In this document: piece by piece, positions 36,979 through 45,686 of the stretch
Position numbering within the stretch: the stretch's first letter is position 1
How the letters are laid out: the number at the start of each line of letters is the position of its first letter
Assembly: GCA_002440745.1 (NCBI GenBank)
Contig: DJVB01000030.1
Coordinates: forward strand, 66,114 to 130,113
Source of the DNA: Bacteroidales bacterium UBA6267
GTDB lineage: Bacteria; Bacteroidota; Bacteroidia; Bacteroidales; UBA1556
DNA length: 64,000 nucleotides
Direction: 5' to 3'
The notes under the pieces: generated by a model
What the model was told of the DNA's origin: nothing
What the model saw: only the letters and a program-made list of their open reading frames with translations
Database searches by the model: none
Position numbers and translations under genes: made by a program

Positions 36979-39198
36979 TTATTTTTTCTTCGCTAGGAAG
37001 GTTTTTTGAACTAAGTCGAATAGAATTATGCCTCCGCCGGCAATCATTAATCCGTCAGGTAATATTCTTGCCCACATCCAACCTTTCATGCTTTCAACAG
37101 CTTCACGGGTGCGTGTATAGAAATATCCCATTTCCATAGCCATTTCGGTTTGATGCATGCCGATAATCATGGTTGGAATTACGAAGAGTAAAGTGCCTGT
37201 GGTTAAGGTCCAAAAGCCGATTTTGCTAAGCTTGTCGTCCCAAACTAAACCCTTGGCTAAAGCATTAGCTCGAGAGGTCATATAAATGAAGGCTATGGAA
37301 ATGTAACCAAAAGCTCCCAATAGAGCCACGTGTCCGTGGGGCATTATCAAATAGGTGCCGTGAGAGTAGTAACTGATTGTTGGTGTGTTGATTACCATAC
37401 CGAAGAATCCGGCTCCAATCCAGTTTAATACCGCTGAACCTGCTATCCACATAAATACTGTCGAGAACTCGAACTCCTGACCGGAATGAATCTTTTCGCG
37501 TTTGTTTTTCATCGCTTCCACTATCATCAGAGCTAAAGGAAGTGGCTCCAATGCAGAGAAAATTCCGCCGATAGCAATCCAGTATTCATCCAAACCTTGC
37601 CACCAATAGTGGTGTCCAACGCCGAGTGTACCGCTTAACATGATTAAAAATAACTCGAAGAGCATCACTCTAACGGCTGTTTTTTGTGAGATTAATCCCA
37701 ATGAAACTGTGAAGAATGCAATTACTCCTGCTGCAAATAGCTCGAAAGTAAGCTCCACCCAAAGGTGAATAACCCACCAACGATAATAATCGTCAACGGT
37801 ATAATTGGGCACAATTTCATGCACCGGCATCATGCCGGCGATATATAGTGTTGCAATTCCAAAGGCCGACCATATAATGGTGCTTACAATCGGATTATTT
37901 GTTGCTGCTTTTCGTATTAATGAGATGATTAGAATAAACCAAAATACTAAACCGATGACGAGTCCAATATCCCAAACACGACCAAGATTGATTAGCTCAC
38001 GACCTTCGTTTCCAAACCAAAACCAAACATCTCGCATCTGACCCGTTGCACCCATATAAAGCCCATATAAACTTCCAACGGTTACAATTAATAAGGCTGC
38101 CCATAAAACATCCACAAGCCACGGGAATTTATGGTCTTTATTGGCTACCCAAGGCGCAATTAGTAATCCGCCGACAAGCCAACCAACTGCTACCCAAAGT
38201 ATTGCTAACTGAGTATGAATGGATCTAATTACATTAAATGGAATTAATGATTGAGCAAGAATGAAATCTTGGGTGGGTTCAGTGTAAATATGTGCTAAAT
38301 ATCCGCCAAGAATGAGCTGCACAAAAAACAGCGCTGCAACTATTGGAATGTATTTAAGTAGCTTAACTTGAGACTTATGTAAAAAGGTGATTTTAATGGC
38401 GGGTTCTAATTTTTCATCAGGGTCTTTTTTGAATAAATATTCATAAGCCAAAAATATCACTACGATGGTTAAAGTCCAAAGTAGCAAAAACTCCCAAAGA
38501 CTGATTTTGTGGGATAAAAATGTAAGGTCTTGGTCTAAAAGGGGTTCCGGCGGCCAGTTGTTCGACCACGTGCGCTCGGTGCCGGGTCTAAGCGATGAAG
38601 CTACCAACTGAGCCCAATCGACAAAAGCTGCAATTTTTACAGCTTCCTCCGGACGAATTATACCTCCCGGAAAGGCTCTCTCAGGATCGCCATTCACTAA
38701 TAAATTTGTTAGGTATTTTACGTTTTGATGATAGGCTTGTGCTGAGGCGTCTGTGTAAACTGTGGTTTCCTCAAGTAATTGGGTTTGCTTCTTAAAGTCC
38801 TGTTTAACACGCTCTTTTACAGCCCCTCTCTCTATGTCTGATAATTCTTTGGAGCTTTTTTTATAAATTTCTTTACCGTAAAAATCGTAAAGAAATTCAG
38901 CGCGGTAGTGCATAAAATCGGTCGAAAAATCCGGCCCCATATAAGCACCCATGCCTAATAAGGTTCCCCAGTCCATAAGGTCGAATTGCTGGAAATATCC
39001 CTTTCCTTCAACCACATCATTATATGTGTAAAGCACTTCGCCACTTTCCGATTTTACTTCCTGTGGAATCGGTGGAACTTCCTTTTGCAGGTTTGCGGTG
39101 TAGTAAATCAAAATGCTCACCATGAAAATTGCTATGATCCAAAATGACGTATAAAGTCCTTTTCGGCTCATAAATTTGTCAAGTAATGTCTGTTTCAT
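36979..39198 (-). CDS. norB: Quinol-dependent nitric oxide reductase (qNOR)
   Basis: A 739-residue single-subunit enzyme of the heme-copper superfamily that reduces 2 NO to N2O with quinol. An N-terminal helix and a periplasmic domain without a CxxCH heme c site precede a 12-helix core. The non-heme iron ligands are H478, H529 and H530 with E482 (HLWVE and GHHYWW); the 51-residue spacing equals that of characterised qNORs. Heme ligands are H328 (RSIHTQLA) and the H621/H623 region (MPHGHVALL). The intact His-His and Glu argue against an NO dismutase. It lies 144 bp downstream of an Rrf2-type regulator gene, and the gap carries a palindrome also found before that gene. Likely role: NO detoxification or partial denitrification. 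Confidence 0.96.
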   Translation of the reverse strand: MKQTLLDKFMSRKGLYTSFWIIAIFMVSILIYYTANLQKEVPPIPQEVKSESGEVLYTYNDVVEGKGYFQQFDLMDWGTLLGMGAYMGPDFSTDFMHYRAEFLYDFYGKEIYKKSSKELSDIERGAVKERVKQDFKKQTQLLEETTVYTDASAQAYHQNVKYLTNLLVNGDPERAFPGGIIRPEEAVKIAAFVDWAQLVASSLRPGTERTWSNNWPPEPLLDQDLTFLSHKISLWEFLLLWTLTIVVIFLAYEYLFKKDPDEKLEPAIKITFLHKSQVKLLKYIPIVAALFFVQLILGGYLAHIYTEPTQDFILAQSLIPFNVIRSIHTQLAILWVAVGWLVGGLLIAPWVANKDHKFPWLVDVLWAALLIVTVGSLYGLYMGATGQMRDVWFWFGNEGRELINLGRVWDIGLVIGLVFWFILIISLIRKAATNNPIVSTIIWSAFGIATLYIAGMMPVHEIVPNYTVDDYYRWWVIHLWVELTFELFAAGVIAFFTVSLGLISQKTAVRVMLFELFLIMLSGTLGVGHHYWWQGLDEYWIAIGGIFSALEPLPLALMIVEAMKNKREKIHSGQEFEFSTVFMWIAGSAVLNWIGAGFFGMVINTPTISYYSHGTYLIMPHGHVALLGAFGYISIAFIYMTSRANALAKGLVWDDKLSKIGFWTLTTGTLLFVIPTMIIGMHQTEMAMEMGYFYTRTREAVESMKGWMWARILPDGLMIAGGGIILFDLVQKTFLAKKK

Positions 39199-39225
39199 AA
39201 GTAAAATATTTAAGGTTAATAATAA

Positions 39226-39245
39226 ATACTACAATAAAGTAGTAT
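39226..39245. promoter_or_regulatory. Palindromic operator candidate upstream of norB
   Basis: ATACTAC-N6-GTAGTAT is a perfect 7-bp inverted repeat, 27 bp upstream of the norB ATG. Read on the coding strand, its centre (TACTTTAT) resembles a degenerate -7 box, so binding would block transcription. A near-identical site lies before the regulator gene. Confidence 0.75.
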
Positions 39246-39342
39246 ATAAGTACAAAAAAAATAGCTTGAACGTTTTTCGGAAAAATCACTTGTAGCCTAA
39301 CATTATAAGTTATTGACTTAAAAGTGATTCAATACCAATGAA

Positions 39343-39756
39343 CTAATATTTGTAGATGTTTTCGAAGTTTAAATCTGCAAGATTAGCTTGATTCACAGTG
39401 CTGAGAAATTTTTCTCGAACTGCAACCCAAGTATTATGCAGAACACAAGGATTTTCGTCAGAGCACTGCTTGAAACCTAAAACACATCCGGTGTATTTGT
39501 CGATTCCTTCGACTGCGTCAATCACATCTGCAAAGCTGATTTGCGCCGGAGATTTGTCGAAAATATAACCTCCATCACGACCTTGAATGCTCTTTATGAA
39601 TCCTTTCTTCGACAAATCCGTCATTAAACGGCGGAGATATTTGTCGGAAATATGCAAAGATTCAATCAGGTATTTCGCTGAATACATGCGACTTGGGTCT
39701 TTTGCCATAAAGCTCAAAATCCTTAATGCGTATTCAGATGTGTTGGATAAAATCAT
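39343..39756 (-). CDS. Rrf2-family regulator with three-cysteine Fe-S motif (NsrR/IscR-like)
   Basis: A 137-residue transcription factor. The N-terminal winged helix (about 1-70) has SNTSEYALRIL and the recognition segment SDKYLRRLMTDLSKKGFI, followed by the wing GRDGGY. Three cysteines, C91, C98 and C104, sit where NsrR and IscR hold a [2Fe-2S] or [4Fe-4S] cluster. NsrR loses repression when NO attacks the cluster. Next to qNOR, the simplest model is an NO-responsive repressor of norB and of itself. A palindrome 3 bp before its own ATG matches the one before norB. I leave the symbol blank because NsrR, IscR and other Rrf2 members cannot be told apart here. Confidence 0.9.
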   Translation of the reverse strand: MILSNTSEYALRILSFMAKDPSRMYSAKYLIESLHISDKYLRRLMTDLSKKGFIKSIQGRDGGYIFDKSPAQISFADVIDAVEGIDKYTGCVLGFKQCSDENPCVLHNTWVAVREKFLSTVNQANLADLNFENIYKY

Positions 39757-39759
39757 AAT

Positions 39760-39779
39760 ATACTACTTAACGGTATTAT
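39760..39779. promoter_or_regulatory. Palindromic operator candidate upstream of the Rrf2 gene
   Basis: ATACTAC-N6-GTATTAT has the same half-site and spacing as the site at 39226-39245, with one base changed in the right arm. It is 3 bp from the regulator ATG at 39756, so bound protein would cover the start region. This suggests autoregulation. Confidence 0.7.
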
Positions 39780-39891
39780 TTTGCAATGTTAGCTCTTTTT
39801 CTTATTCCACAAAATTTTTTTTGAAAAAGTAAATTGTTTTCAAATTTCTGTAATTTTACAAATCTATTTATAACGATTAAACACAAACAAC

Positions 39892-41433
39892 ATGAAAGCA
39901 AAGATTACTATTTCAATTCTACTTTTTGTTTTTCCATTTATTATTTTTTCGCAGAATGCTTTGCATTTCGACGGAACAAACGACAGGGTAAATTGTGGGA
40001 ATACTAATGCGACTCAGATTACGGGCAATCAGATAACGGTTGAAGCTTGGATTAAACCCACAGCTTTTGGCACAGAGTACTGGCGAAATAATATTGTAAA
40101 CAAAGAAACCTGGACTCCCGAGGCCGGATATATGCTTCGTTGTGGGGCAGGAGGGAAGTTGAATTTTACTCTGGGCAACGGCACATGGCATGAGTTGGTG
40201 AGTAGCTCTTCGGTGCTTTCGTTGAATGTTTGGCAGCATGTTGCCGGCACTTATGATGGTTCGTACATGCGAATTTATAAGAATGGCAATATTGTGGATT
40301 CAATGGCGGCTTCCTTTGGAAATATCTCCAATGCTAATGCCGCACTGACCATTGGAGATTATGCCGGCGGCGGACGTTATTATAATGGAGCAATTGATGA
40401 AGTTCGCATTTGGAATGTGGTTCGCACCAAGCAACAGTTGCAGGCTGCAATGAACTCGGAACTTTGTGCCGGACAACCCGGATTAAAAGTCTATTATCGT
40501 TTCAATCAAGGAGTTGCGGGTGGAAACAATAGTTTGGTGACTACCTTATTAGACCAAACTTCTAATGCTTCTAATGGAACTCTGACGAATTTTGCGTTGA
40601 GCGGCACCACAAGCAACTGGGTTTTAGGAGCTATATTGTCGTCAGCCCCGGGAGGAAGTCAAGATACCATTTATGATGTTTTCTGTCAGGGAAATACTTA
40701 TTCCTTTGGAGGACAATCTCTTACCGCTCCTGGAACCTATACTCACACCTTTTACACTGCATTGGGTTGTGATTCTATCATTACTCTGATTCTTTCGATG
40801 AATCCATCCACTTCCTCTACTTTTGGTCATACCATTTGTCAGGGAAGTAGTTATGTTTTTGGTTCCCAAAACCTCACAACGCCGGGCACTTATTATCATA
40901 CTTTCACCTCTGCAAATGGTTGCGATAGTTTGGTGACACTCAACCTGCAAGTCACCGCTGTTGACACTTCAGTTACTTTAGTTTTTCCGATTTCGTTGAA
41001 GGCAAATGCTACTAATGCTACCTATCAATGGGTTGATTGTGATAATGGTTTTTCTCTGATAAGCGGAGCTAACAACAGCATTTTCACTCCAACGACTGAT
41101 GGGAATTATGCAGTGATTGTAAATCAAAATGGTTGCACGGATACATCTGAATGTCATAATGTTACAGGTACATCTATAAATAAAACGACCAATAATAATC
41201 CATGGATAGTTTTTCCAAATCCATTTTCAGATGTTTTAACCATTCAAGGAGCATTTTCGGAGTTGGAATATGTGATTTATAACTCTGTTGGGCAGATTGT
41301 TGGTGAGTCTAAGGTTCTTGGAAATAGTGTTGTTTTGGATTTAAAAGACTTGAAAGTTGGCGTTTATTTTATGAAGATAAAAATCGGCGGAGAGGTAAGT
41401 TATCAGAAAATTGTCAAGGTGAAAATGTTGTGA
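39892..41433 (+). CDS. Secreted LamG-domain protein, T9SS type A
   Basis: A 513-residue exported protein. The signal peptide spans about 1-20. A LamG/concanavalin-like domain (about 22-190) carries ALHFDGTNDRVNCGN, ITVEAWIKP, WQHVAGTYDG and DEVRIWNVVRT. Two 50-residue Cys-containing repeats follow (CQGNTYSFGGQSLTAPGTY and CQGSSYVFGSQNLTTPGTY, each ending GCDS[IL][IV]TL). The short YQWVDC...GNYAVIV..GCTDTSEC module and a type A sorting domain (VFPNPFSDVLTIQG, VGVYFMKIKI) come last. Both the repeats and the YQW-C module are shared with the propeller protein at 21312. Probable carbohydrate- or matrix-binding surface protein. It is monocistronic and divergent from the Rrf2 gene. Confidence 0.9.
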   Translation: MKAKITISILLFVFPFIIFSQNALHFDGTNDRVNCGNTNATQITGNQITVEAWIKPTAFGTEYWRNNIVNKETWTPEAGYMLRCGAGGKLNFTLGNGTWHELVSSSSVLSLNVWQHVAGTYDGSYMRIYKNGNIVDSMAASFGNISNANAALTIGDYAGGGRYYNGAIDEVRIWNVVRTKQQLQAAMNSELCAGQPGLKVYYRFNQGVAGGNNSLVTTLLDQTSNASNGTLTNFALSGTTSNWVLGAILSSAPGGSQDTIYDVFCQGNTYSFGGQSLTAPGTYTHTFYTALGCDSIITLILSMNPSTSSTFGHTICQGSSYVFGSQNLTTPGTYYHTFTSANGCDSLVTLNLQVTAVDTSVTLVFPISLKANATNATYQWVDCDNGFSLISGANNSIFTPTTDGNYAVIVNQNGCTDTSECHNVTGTSINKTTNNNPWIVFPNPFSDVLTIQGAFSELEYVIYNSVGQIVGESKVLGNSVVLDLKDLKVGVYFMKIKIGGEVSYQKIVKVKML

Positions 41434-41557
41434 GATAAATAGTTAAGATATCTCCAAGTATTAACTTCTGTAGAATTCTGAGTTGGATATTCTTGGGATA
41501 TTTGAATCCAAACAAAGCGGAAAATCATGTAATTTGCGCCTTTAAATTCATGAGCGC

Positions 41558-41746
41558 ATGATCACAGAAAACTCAATTAGTAAGCTTAAATTTTTCCTCA
41601 AGGAAATGTTCCAGTTCAACGCCAATGACCTGGACTTTGGTATTTACAGAATATACAATCTGAAACGAAAAGAGATTAAAAGCTTTATTGATGGTAAGTG
41701 GTTTTTAGTGCTAACTGTTGTTAATTCAGATATTTATAACCGGTAA
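41558..41746 (+). pseudogene. N-terminal stub of a large adenine DNA methyltransferase
   Basis: A 62-codon frame. Residues 9-45 (KLKFFLKEMFQFNANDLDFG and IYRIYNLKRKEIKSFID) resemble the conserved start of large site-specific adenine methylases of restriction systems. The similarity stops after about 45 residues. The last 17 codons look random, and no catalytic motif or downstream remainder is present. The Fic gene begins 4 bp after the stop. A deletion or insertion probably replaced the methylase body with the Fic gene, which may now use the old promoter region. The family call is from recognised N-terminal sequence only. Confidence 0.55.
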
Positions 41747-41750
41747 AATT

Positions 41751-42530
41751 ATGGAATTTCAAATCATTTCTTCCGGCTTATTGAACGATTATCTTTCATT
41801 GATGCCACAGGGTATGCAAGAAGCTTTAAATAACTTGCAAGATGCTGAATTATCAACACCTAATTTTAGTTTTTATGCTTCTGTAGCTTCTGTTTTTAGC
41901 AGTAAAATTGAAGGGGAGTCCATTGATTTAGATAGTTATATCAAGCATAGGAGAGATGGAGTGGCATTTCAACCTGATTATACAAAAAAGATTGATGACT
42001 TGTATAGAGCCTATCAATTTGCTAAAGATGAGCCGTTAAATGAGGAAAATATCAAATATGCGCATAAGCTTCTGAGTAAACATTTAGTTGCAAATTCGTG
42101 GCAAGGGCGCTACAGAATGCAAAATATGTATGTTGCAACCGAAGATGGTCGGATTGAGTATGTGGCAGCTTCACCTTATATCGTGCCTGAAGAAATGCGA
42201 AAATTAATGGAAGATATTTCCGAATTGTTGGACGCATCTTTATCAATTGCCGAAGTGTTGTTTTTTGCGTCAATGATACACCTTGTTTTTGTTAAAATTC
42301 ACCCGTGGAATGATGGCAATGGGCGAAGTGCAAGGTTAATCGAAAAATGGTTTCTTGCATCCAAATTGGGCGAAAAGGCATGGTTTATTCAAAGTGAAAA
42401 ATTGTATTACCTACAACATCAGGAATATTATCGCAATATTAGAGCTTTAGGGTTAGAATACGAATTCTTGGATTTTGGCAAAGCACTGCCCTTCTTGTTA
42501 ATGCTTCCAAAAACATTAATTGCTGACTGA
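41751..42530 (+). CDS. Fic-family AMP transferase with N-terminal inhibitory motif
   Basis: A 259-residue protein. The Fic core motif HPWNDGNGR runs from H184 to R192 and matches HPFxDGNGR with Trp for Phe. An inhibitory [S/T]xxxE[G/N] motif is present at S50-E54-G55 (SSKIEG), so this is a self-inhibited class II type enzyme. The substrate flap region lies near 120-140. Fic enzymes move AMP or other nucleotides to Ser, Thr or Tyr of target proteins. The start is placed at 41751, not at an in-frame ATG 33 bp upstream, because family alignments begin near this Met and the upstream codons overlap the methylase stub. The native target is unknown; partners in R-M islands are common. Confidence 0.92.
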   Translation: MEFQIISSGLLNDYLSLMPQGMQEALNNLQDAELSTPNFSFYASVASVFSSKIEGESIDLDSYIKHRRDGVAFQPDYTKKIDDLYRAYQFAKDEPLNEENIKYAHKLLSKHLVANSWQGRYRMQNMYVATEDGRIEYVAASPYIVPEEMRKLMEDISELLDASLSIAEVLFFASMIHLVFVKIHPWNDGNGRSARLIEKWFLASKLGEKAWFIQSEKLYYLQHQEYYRNIRALGLEYEFLDFGKALPFLLMLPKTLIAD

Positions 42531-42564
42531 TGGAATAAATTCGATTAGTTCCAACGAAAAATCA

Positions 42565-43113
42565 TCAATAATTCTCCTCTACAAATCCCGCCGGATTCTT
42601 CGCCCATTCTTTCCTATAAAGCTGTCGGATTTGAGCAATATCAGCTTCAAAATCGGAGGTGATATTGAACTCCTTAATAAGTCCCACCGTTTTTGATTTA
42701 TAGTCGATTTTGCCTAAGAAAAGTGGCACTTTCGTGGTTTGGGCGATACGCCAAAATCCACTCTTCCACTCTTTCACCGGCGACCGTGTGCCTTCAGGAG
42801 CAATGGTTAAAATAAAATTTTTGGTAGAGTTCATCTTCTCAACAACTTGATTCACAGTGCTGTTTCCGGGACTTCTGTCAATGGCGATTCCTCCCATAGC
42901 TTTTAAAATATTTCCAACTGGAAAGGTGAATAATTCCTTTTTAACTAAAAACCTTGCTTTGATTCCGAGAGCACGATAAGCCAGAAAACCAAGAATTAAG
43001 TCCCAATTGGATGTGTGCGGTGCGGCTATCACCACGGCTTTTTTTATCTCCTTCGGAAAATTTCCAACCACTTTCCAACCGGCTATACCTAATATAAAAC
43101 GACTTATTCTCAT
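42565..43113 (-). CDS. PlsC-like 1-acyl-glycerol-3-phosphate acyltransferase family protein
   Basis: A 182-residue short acyltransferase. The catalytic H-x4-D is H33-D38 (APHTSNWD), and the phosphate-binding EGTRS begins at E107 (APEGTRS). A hydrophobic start helps membrane binding. Short members of this family in Bacteroidota acylate lysophosphatidate or related lipids and are commonly annotated as 1-acyl-sn-glycerol-3-phosphate acyltransferase; the acyl acceptor here is not proven. It stands alone, with the Fic gene converging from the left and a repeat region on the right. Confidence 0.85.
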   Translation of the reverse strand: MRISRFILGIAGWKVVGNFPKEIKKAVVIAAPHTSNWDLILGFLAYRALGIKARFLVKKELFTFPVGNILKAMGGIAIDRSPGNSTVNQVVEKMNSTKNFILTIAPEGTRSPVKEWKSGFWRIAQTTKVPLFLGKIDYKSKTVGLIKEFNITSDFEADIAQIRQLYRKEWAKNPAGFVEENY

Positions 43114-43156
43114 TGTAAAACTTTATAAAATTGAAATATCTATTACGATCCTTCGC

Positions 43157-43330
43157 TTTCAATCCCCCGCCCTACGGGCACCCCCTTCGCCAAGGGGGAC
43201 GAGGCTTCTCCACAAAGTTTAATTCTTTAATCATTAAAAACCAGTACTTTCCAATACGTTCCTTCACTTTAAATGCAATCCATCACCTGTCCCCCTTTGA
43301 AAAGGGGGTGGCGAAGCCGGGGGATTGAAA
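43157..43330. repeat. MITE/REP-like element, copy 1
   Basis: A 174-bp element with perfect 13-bp terminal inverted repeats, TTTCAATCCCCCG and CGGGGGATTGAAA. Inside are further GC-rich inverted parts (CTTCGCC/GGCGAAG and CCCCCTTT/AAAGGGGG-like). It encodes nothing. Compare copy 2. Confidence 0.75.
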
Positions 43331-43379
43331 ACTATCTTTAAATCATTGAAAATCATTGTTTTTCAATACATTCCTTCAC

Positions 43380-43584
43380 TTTCAATCCCCCGCCCTTACG
43401 CTTACGCCGAAGCTTCAGCGTAGGAGCACAGGCACTCCCTTCGCCAAGGGGGACGAGGCTTCTCCACAAAGTTTAATTCTTTAATCATTAAAAACCAGTA
43501 CTTTCCAATACGTTCCTTCACTTTAAATGCAATCCTTCACCTGTCCCCCTTTGAAAAGGGGGTGGCGAAGCCGGGGGATTGAAA
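43380..43584. repeat. MITE/REP-like element, copy 2
   Basis: A 205-bp element with the same 13-bp terminal inverted repeats. Positions 43437-43597 match 43183-43343 with one difference I can see (offset 254 bp). Copy 2 carries an extra GC-rich insert near its left end (about 43396-43436). Confidence 0.78.
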
Positions 43585-43614
43585 ACTATCTTTAAATTAT
43601 CATTATCCATCCTG

Positions 43615-45603
43615 CTACTCAATCATTTTGCGAAATTCCTCTTCCGAAATAATTTGAATTCCAAGCTTTTCGGCTTTTACCAATTTAGCCGGCCCCATAT
43701 TGTCTCCTGCCAAAACAAAATCGGTCTTAGCTGAAATTGCAGAAACGTTTACGCCGCCATTCATAACAATCAACTCTTTGAGTTTCTCACGGTCGATGCT
43801 GAATTTACCGGAAACCACAAAGGATTTTCCATTTAGTCGGTCAACGATTTCTGTGGTTGTTTCCATTTCCATTTTAAGTCCGGCGGCTTTCAACCTATCG
43901 ACCATAAGCACATTTGAAAAATCTTCAAAAAATGCCACCACCGATTTGGTAATGCTTTCGCCAATATCTTCAACCTCAATCAATTCCGTTTCAGTTGCAG
44001 CCATCAATCTATCCATCGACCTGAAATGCTGAGCCAATTTGCGGGCAACGGTCTCGCCAACATAACGGATTCCCATCGAAAAAAGCAATTTGTCGAACGG
44101 ACGATTTTTCGATTCTTGAATGGACTCCACTAAATTTGTTGCCGATTTGTCTTTAAAACCTTCCAAACGCATCACTTGGTCTTTAGTAAGATAGTAGAAA
44201 TCAGCTACATCCTTCACTAAACCCATATCGAAAAGAGCTGCAACCGTCGCTTCACCGGCATTGATATCCATCATTTTACGGCCTACAAAATGCTCAAGCC
44301 GACCTTTGATTTGGGGCGGACAGTGATATTCGTTGGGGCAATAGTGATTGGCCTCACCTTCCTTTCGAATCAGTGTCGTACCACATTCGGGACATTTCTC
44401 GATAAAGCTAAGCGGTTGAGAATCAGAAGGTCTTTTAGTAAGATTTACCCCAATAATCTTTGGAATTATCTCTCCTCCTTTTTCCACAAACACCGTGTCG
44501 CCTAAGCGCAAATCCAATTCAGCCATGATGTCGGCATTGTGTACGGAAGCTCTTTTTACAGTGGTTCCGGCTAATAAAACCGGTGTGAGATTGGCAACCG
44601 GTGTAACTGACCCTGTTCGACCAACCTGATAACTAATTGACTCTAAGGTGGTTTCAACTCGCTCGGCTTTGAATTTGTAAGAAATTGCCCAGCGCGGATT
44701 TTTGGCGGTAAAGCCCAATTCTTGCTGAAGTTTATAATCGTTTACTTTTATAACCACCCCGTCAATATCGAAATCTAAATCTCTACGTGCCGTGTCCCAA
44801 TAATTTATAAAGTCAAAAACATCGTCCATTCCGGCAGCTTTCACCATGAAATCGGGAATCTTGAAGCCCCATTTCTTAGCAATTTGTAAATTTTCGTAAT
44901 GGCTGTCGAAGGGGAGATTTTCACCTAAAATGAAATAGAGATAGCAATCGAGCGGGCGCTTTGCAACTTCGGCAGAGTTTTGCAATTTGATACTTCCTGC
45001 CGCGGCATTGCGCGGGTTTGCAAATTGTTGCTCACCGCTTTCGGCTCTGTTTTGATTGAAGGCTTCAAATCCGCTTCGGGTCATAATAATTTCTCCGCGA
45101 ATTTCAAAGCTCTCAGGCCATCCTTCACCTCTAAGTTGAAGCGGTATGCTTTTGATTGTCTTCACATTAGCTGTCACATCATCACCCTGAACTCCATCGC
45201 CTCGGGTTACGGCACGTACCAACTTGCCTGCTTCATAAGTTAGTCCGATGGCTAATCCGTCGTATTTCAATTCACAAACATAATCGAAATCCACATCAAT
45301 CAGCTTTCGGATTCGTTGGTCGAAATCGCGTAATTCACCTTCATTATAGGTGTTCCCCAACGAAAGCATAGGGTATTTATGAACAACGGTCTTAAATTCC
45401 TTGCTAATTTCACCTCCAACGCGCTTAGTAGGGGAATCGGCCCGTGCCCATTCCGGATGTTTTTCCTCTAATGCCTGCAATTCTTTGAGCATCATATCGA
45501 ACTCATAATCAGATATTTCAGGCTGAGCAAGCACGTAATAATTATAATTATGCTCGTTAAGAGCGAGAGTTAGCTCATCTATTCGTATTTGGTCATTATT
45601 CAT
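43615..45603 (-). CDS. ligA: NAD+-dependent DNA ligase LigA
   Basis: A 662-residue replicative ligase that seals nicks using NAD+. Domains in order: Ia (about 1-70, with the YYVLAQPEISDYEFD motif); adenylation domain with the catalytic lysine K113 in KYDG; OB fold; a four-Cys zinc finger (CPECGTTL with later CPNEYHC); helix-hairpin-helix region; and a C-terminal BRCT (about 585-662, GKSFVVSGKF). The ATG at 45603 is preferred over a TTG 15 bp upstream, and the length is normal for the family. A good -7 box lies 31 bp upstream of the ATG. Essential housekeeping gene. Confidence 0.97.
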   Translation of the reverse strand: MNNDQIRIDELTLALNEHNYNYYVLAQPEISDYEFDMMLKELQALEEKHPEWARADSPTKRVGGEISKEFKTVVHKYPMLSLGNTYNEGELRDFDQRIRKLIDVDFDYVCELKYDGLAIGLTYEAGKLVRAVTRGDGVQGDDVTANVKTIKSIPLQLRGEGWPESFEIRGEIIMTRSGFEAFNQNRAESGEQQFANPRNAAAGSIKLQNSAEVAKRPLDCYLYFILGENLPFDSHYENLQIAKKWGFKIPDFMVKAAGMDDVFDFINYWDTARRDLDFDIDGVVIKVNDYKLQQELGFTAKNPRWAISYKFKAERVETTLESISYQVGRTGSVTPVANLTPVLLAGTTVKRASVHNADIMAELDLRLGDTVFVEKGGEIIPKIIGVNLTKRPSDSQPLSFIEKCPECGTTLIRKEGEANHYCPNEYHCPPQIKGRLEHFVGRKMMDINAGEATVAALFDMGLVKDVADFYYLTKDQVMRLEGFKDKSATNLVESIQESKNRPFDKLLFSMGIRYVGETVARKLAQHFRSMDRLMAATETELIEVEDIGESITKSVVAFFEDFSNVLMVDRLKAAGLKMEMETTTEIVDRLNGKSFVVSGKFSIDREKLKELIVMNGGVNVSAISAKTDFVLAGDNMGPAKLVKAEKLGIQIISEEEFRKMIE

Positions 45604-45633
45604 GAATCGAAAATTCAAAATTTAAACGCTTGG

Positions 45634-45641
45634 CAAAGTTA
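45634..45641 (-). promoter_or_regulatory. -7 promoter box of ligA
   Basis: TAACTTTG on the minus strand matches TAnnTTTG, 30 bp before the ATG at 45603, giving a short leader. Confidence 0.55.
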
Positions 45642-45686
45642 AATAATTCGAGTTTAGGTTGGAGAATTGTTAGATGTGAAATTAGG

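Larger units (their letters stand above)
43114..43614. other. Intergenic region built of two repeat elements
   Basis: Apart from the two MITE-like copies listed separately, only short AT-rich spacers remain. No gene is visible on either strand. Confidence 0.7.

Noticed and set aside
36979..39198. NO dismutase instead of NO reductase
   Set aside because: The FeB ligands H478, H529, H530 and E482 are all kept, whereas NO dismutases have changes in this set.
41718..41750. Earlier start of the Fic gene
   Set aside because: The extra 11 codons overlap the methylase stub in another frame. The Met at 41751 fits the family N-terminus.
43157..43597. CRISPR array
   Set aside because: There are only two copies, more than 160 bp long with terminal inverted repeats, no regular spacers, and no cas genes nearby.
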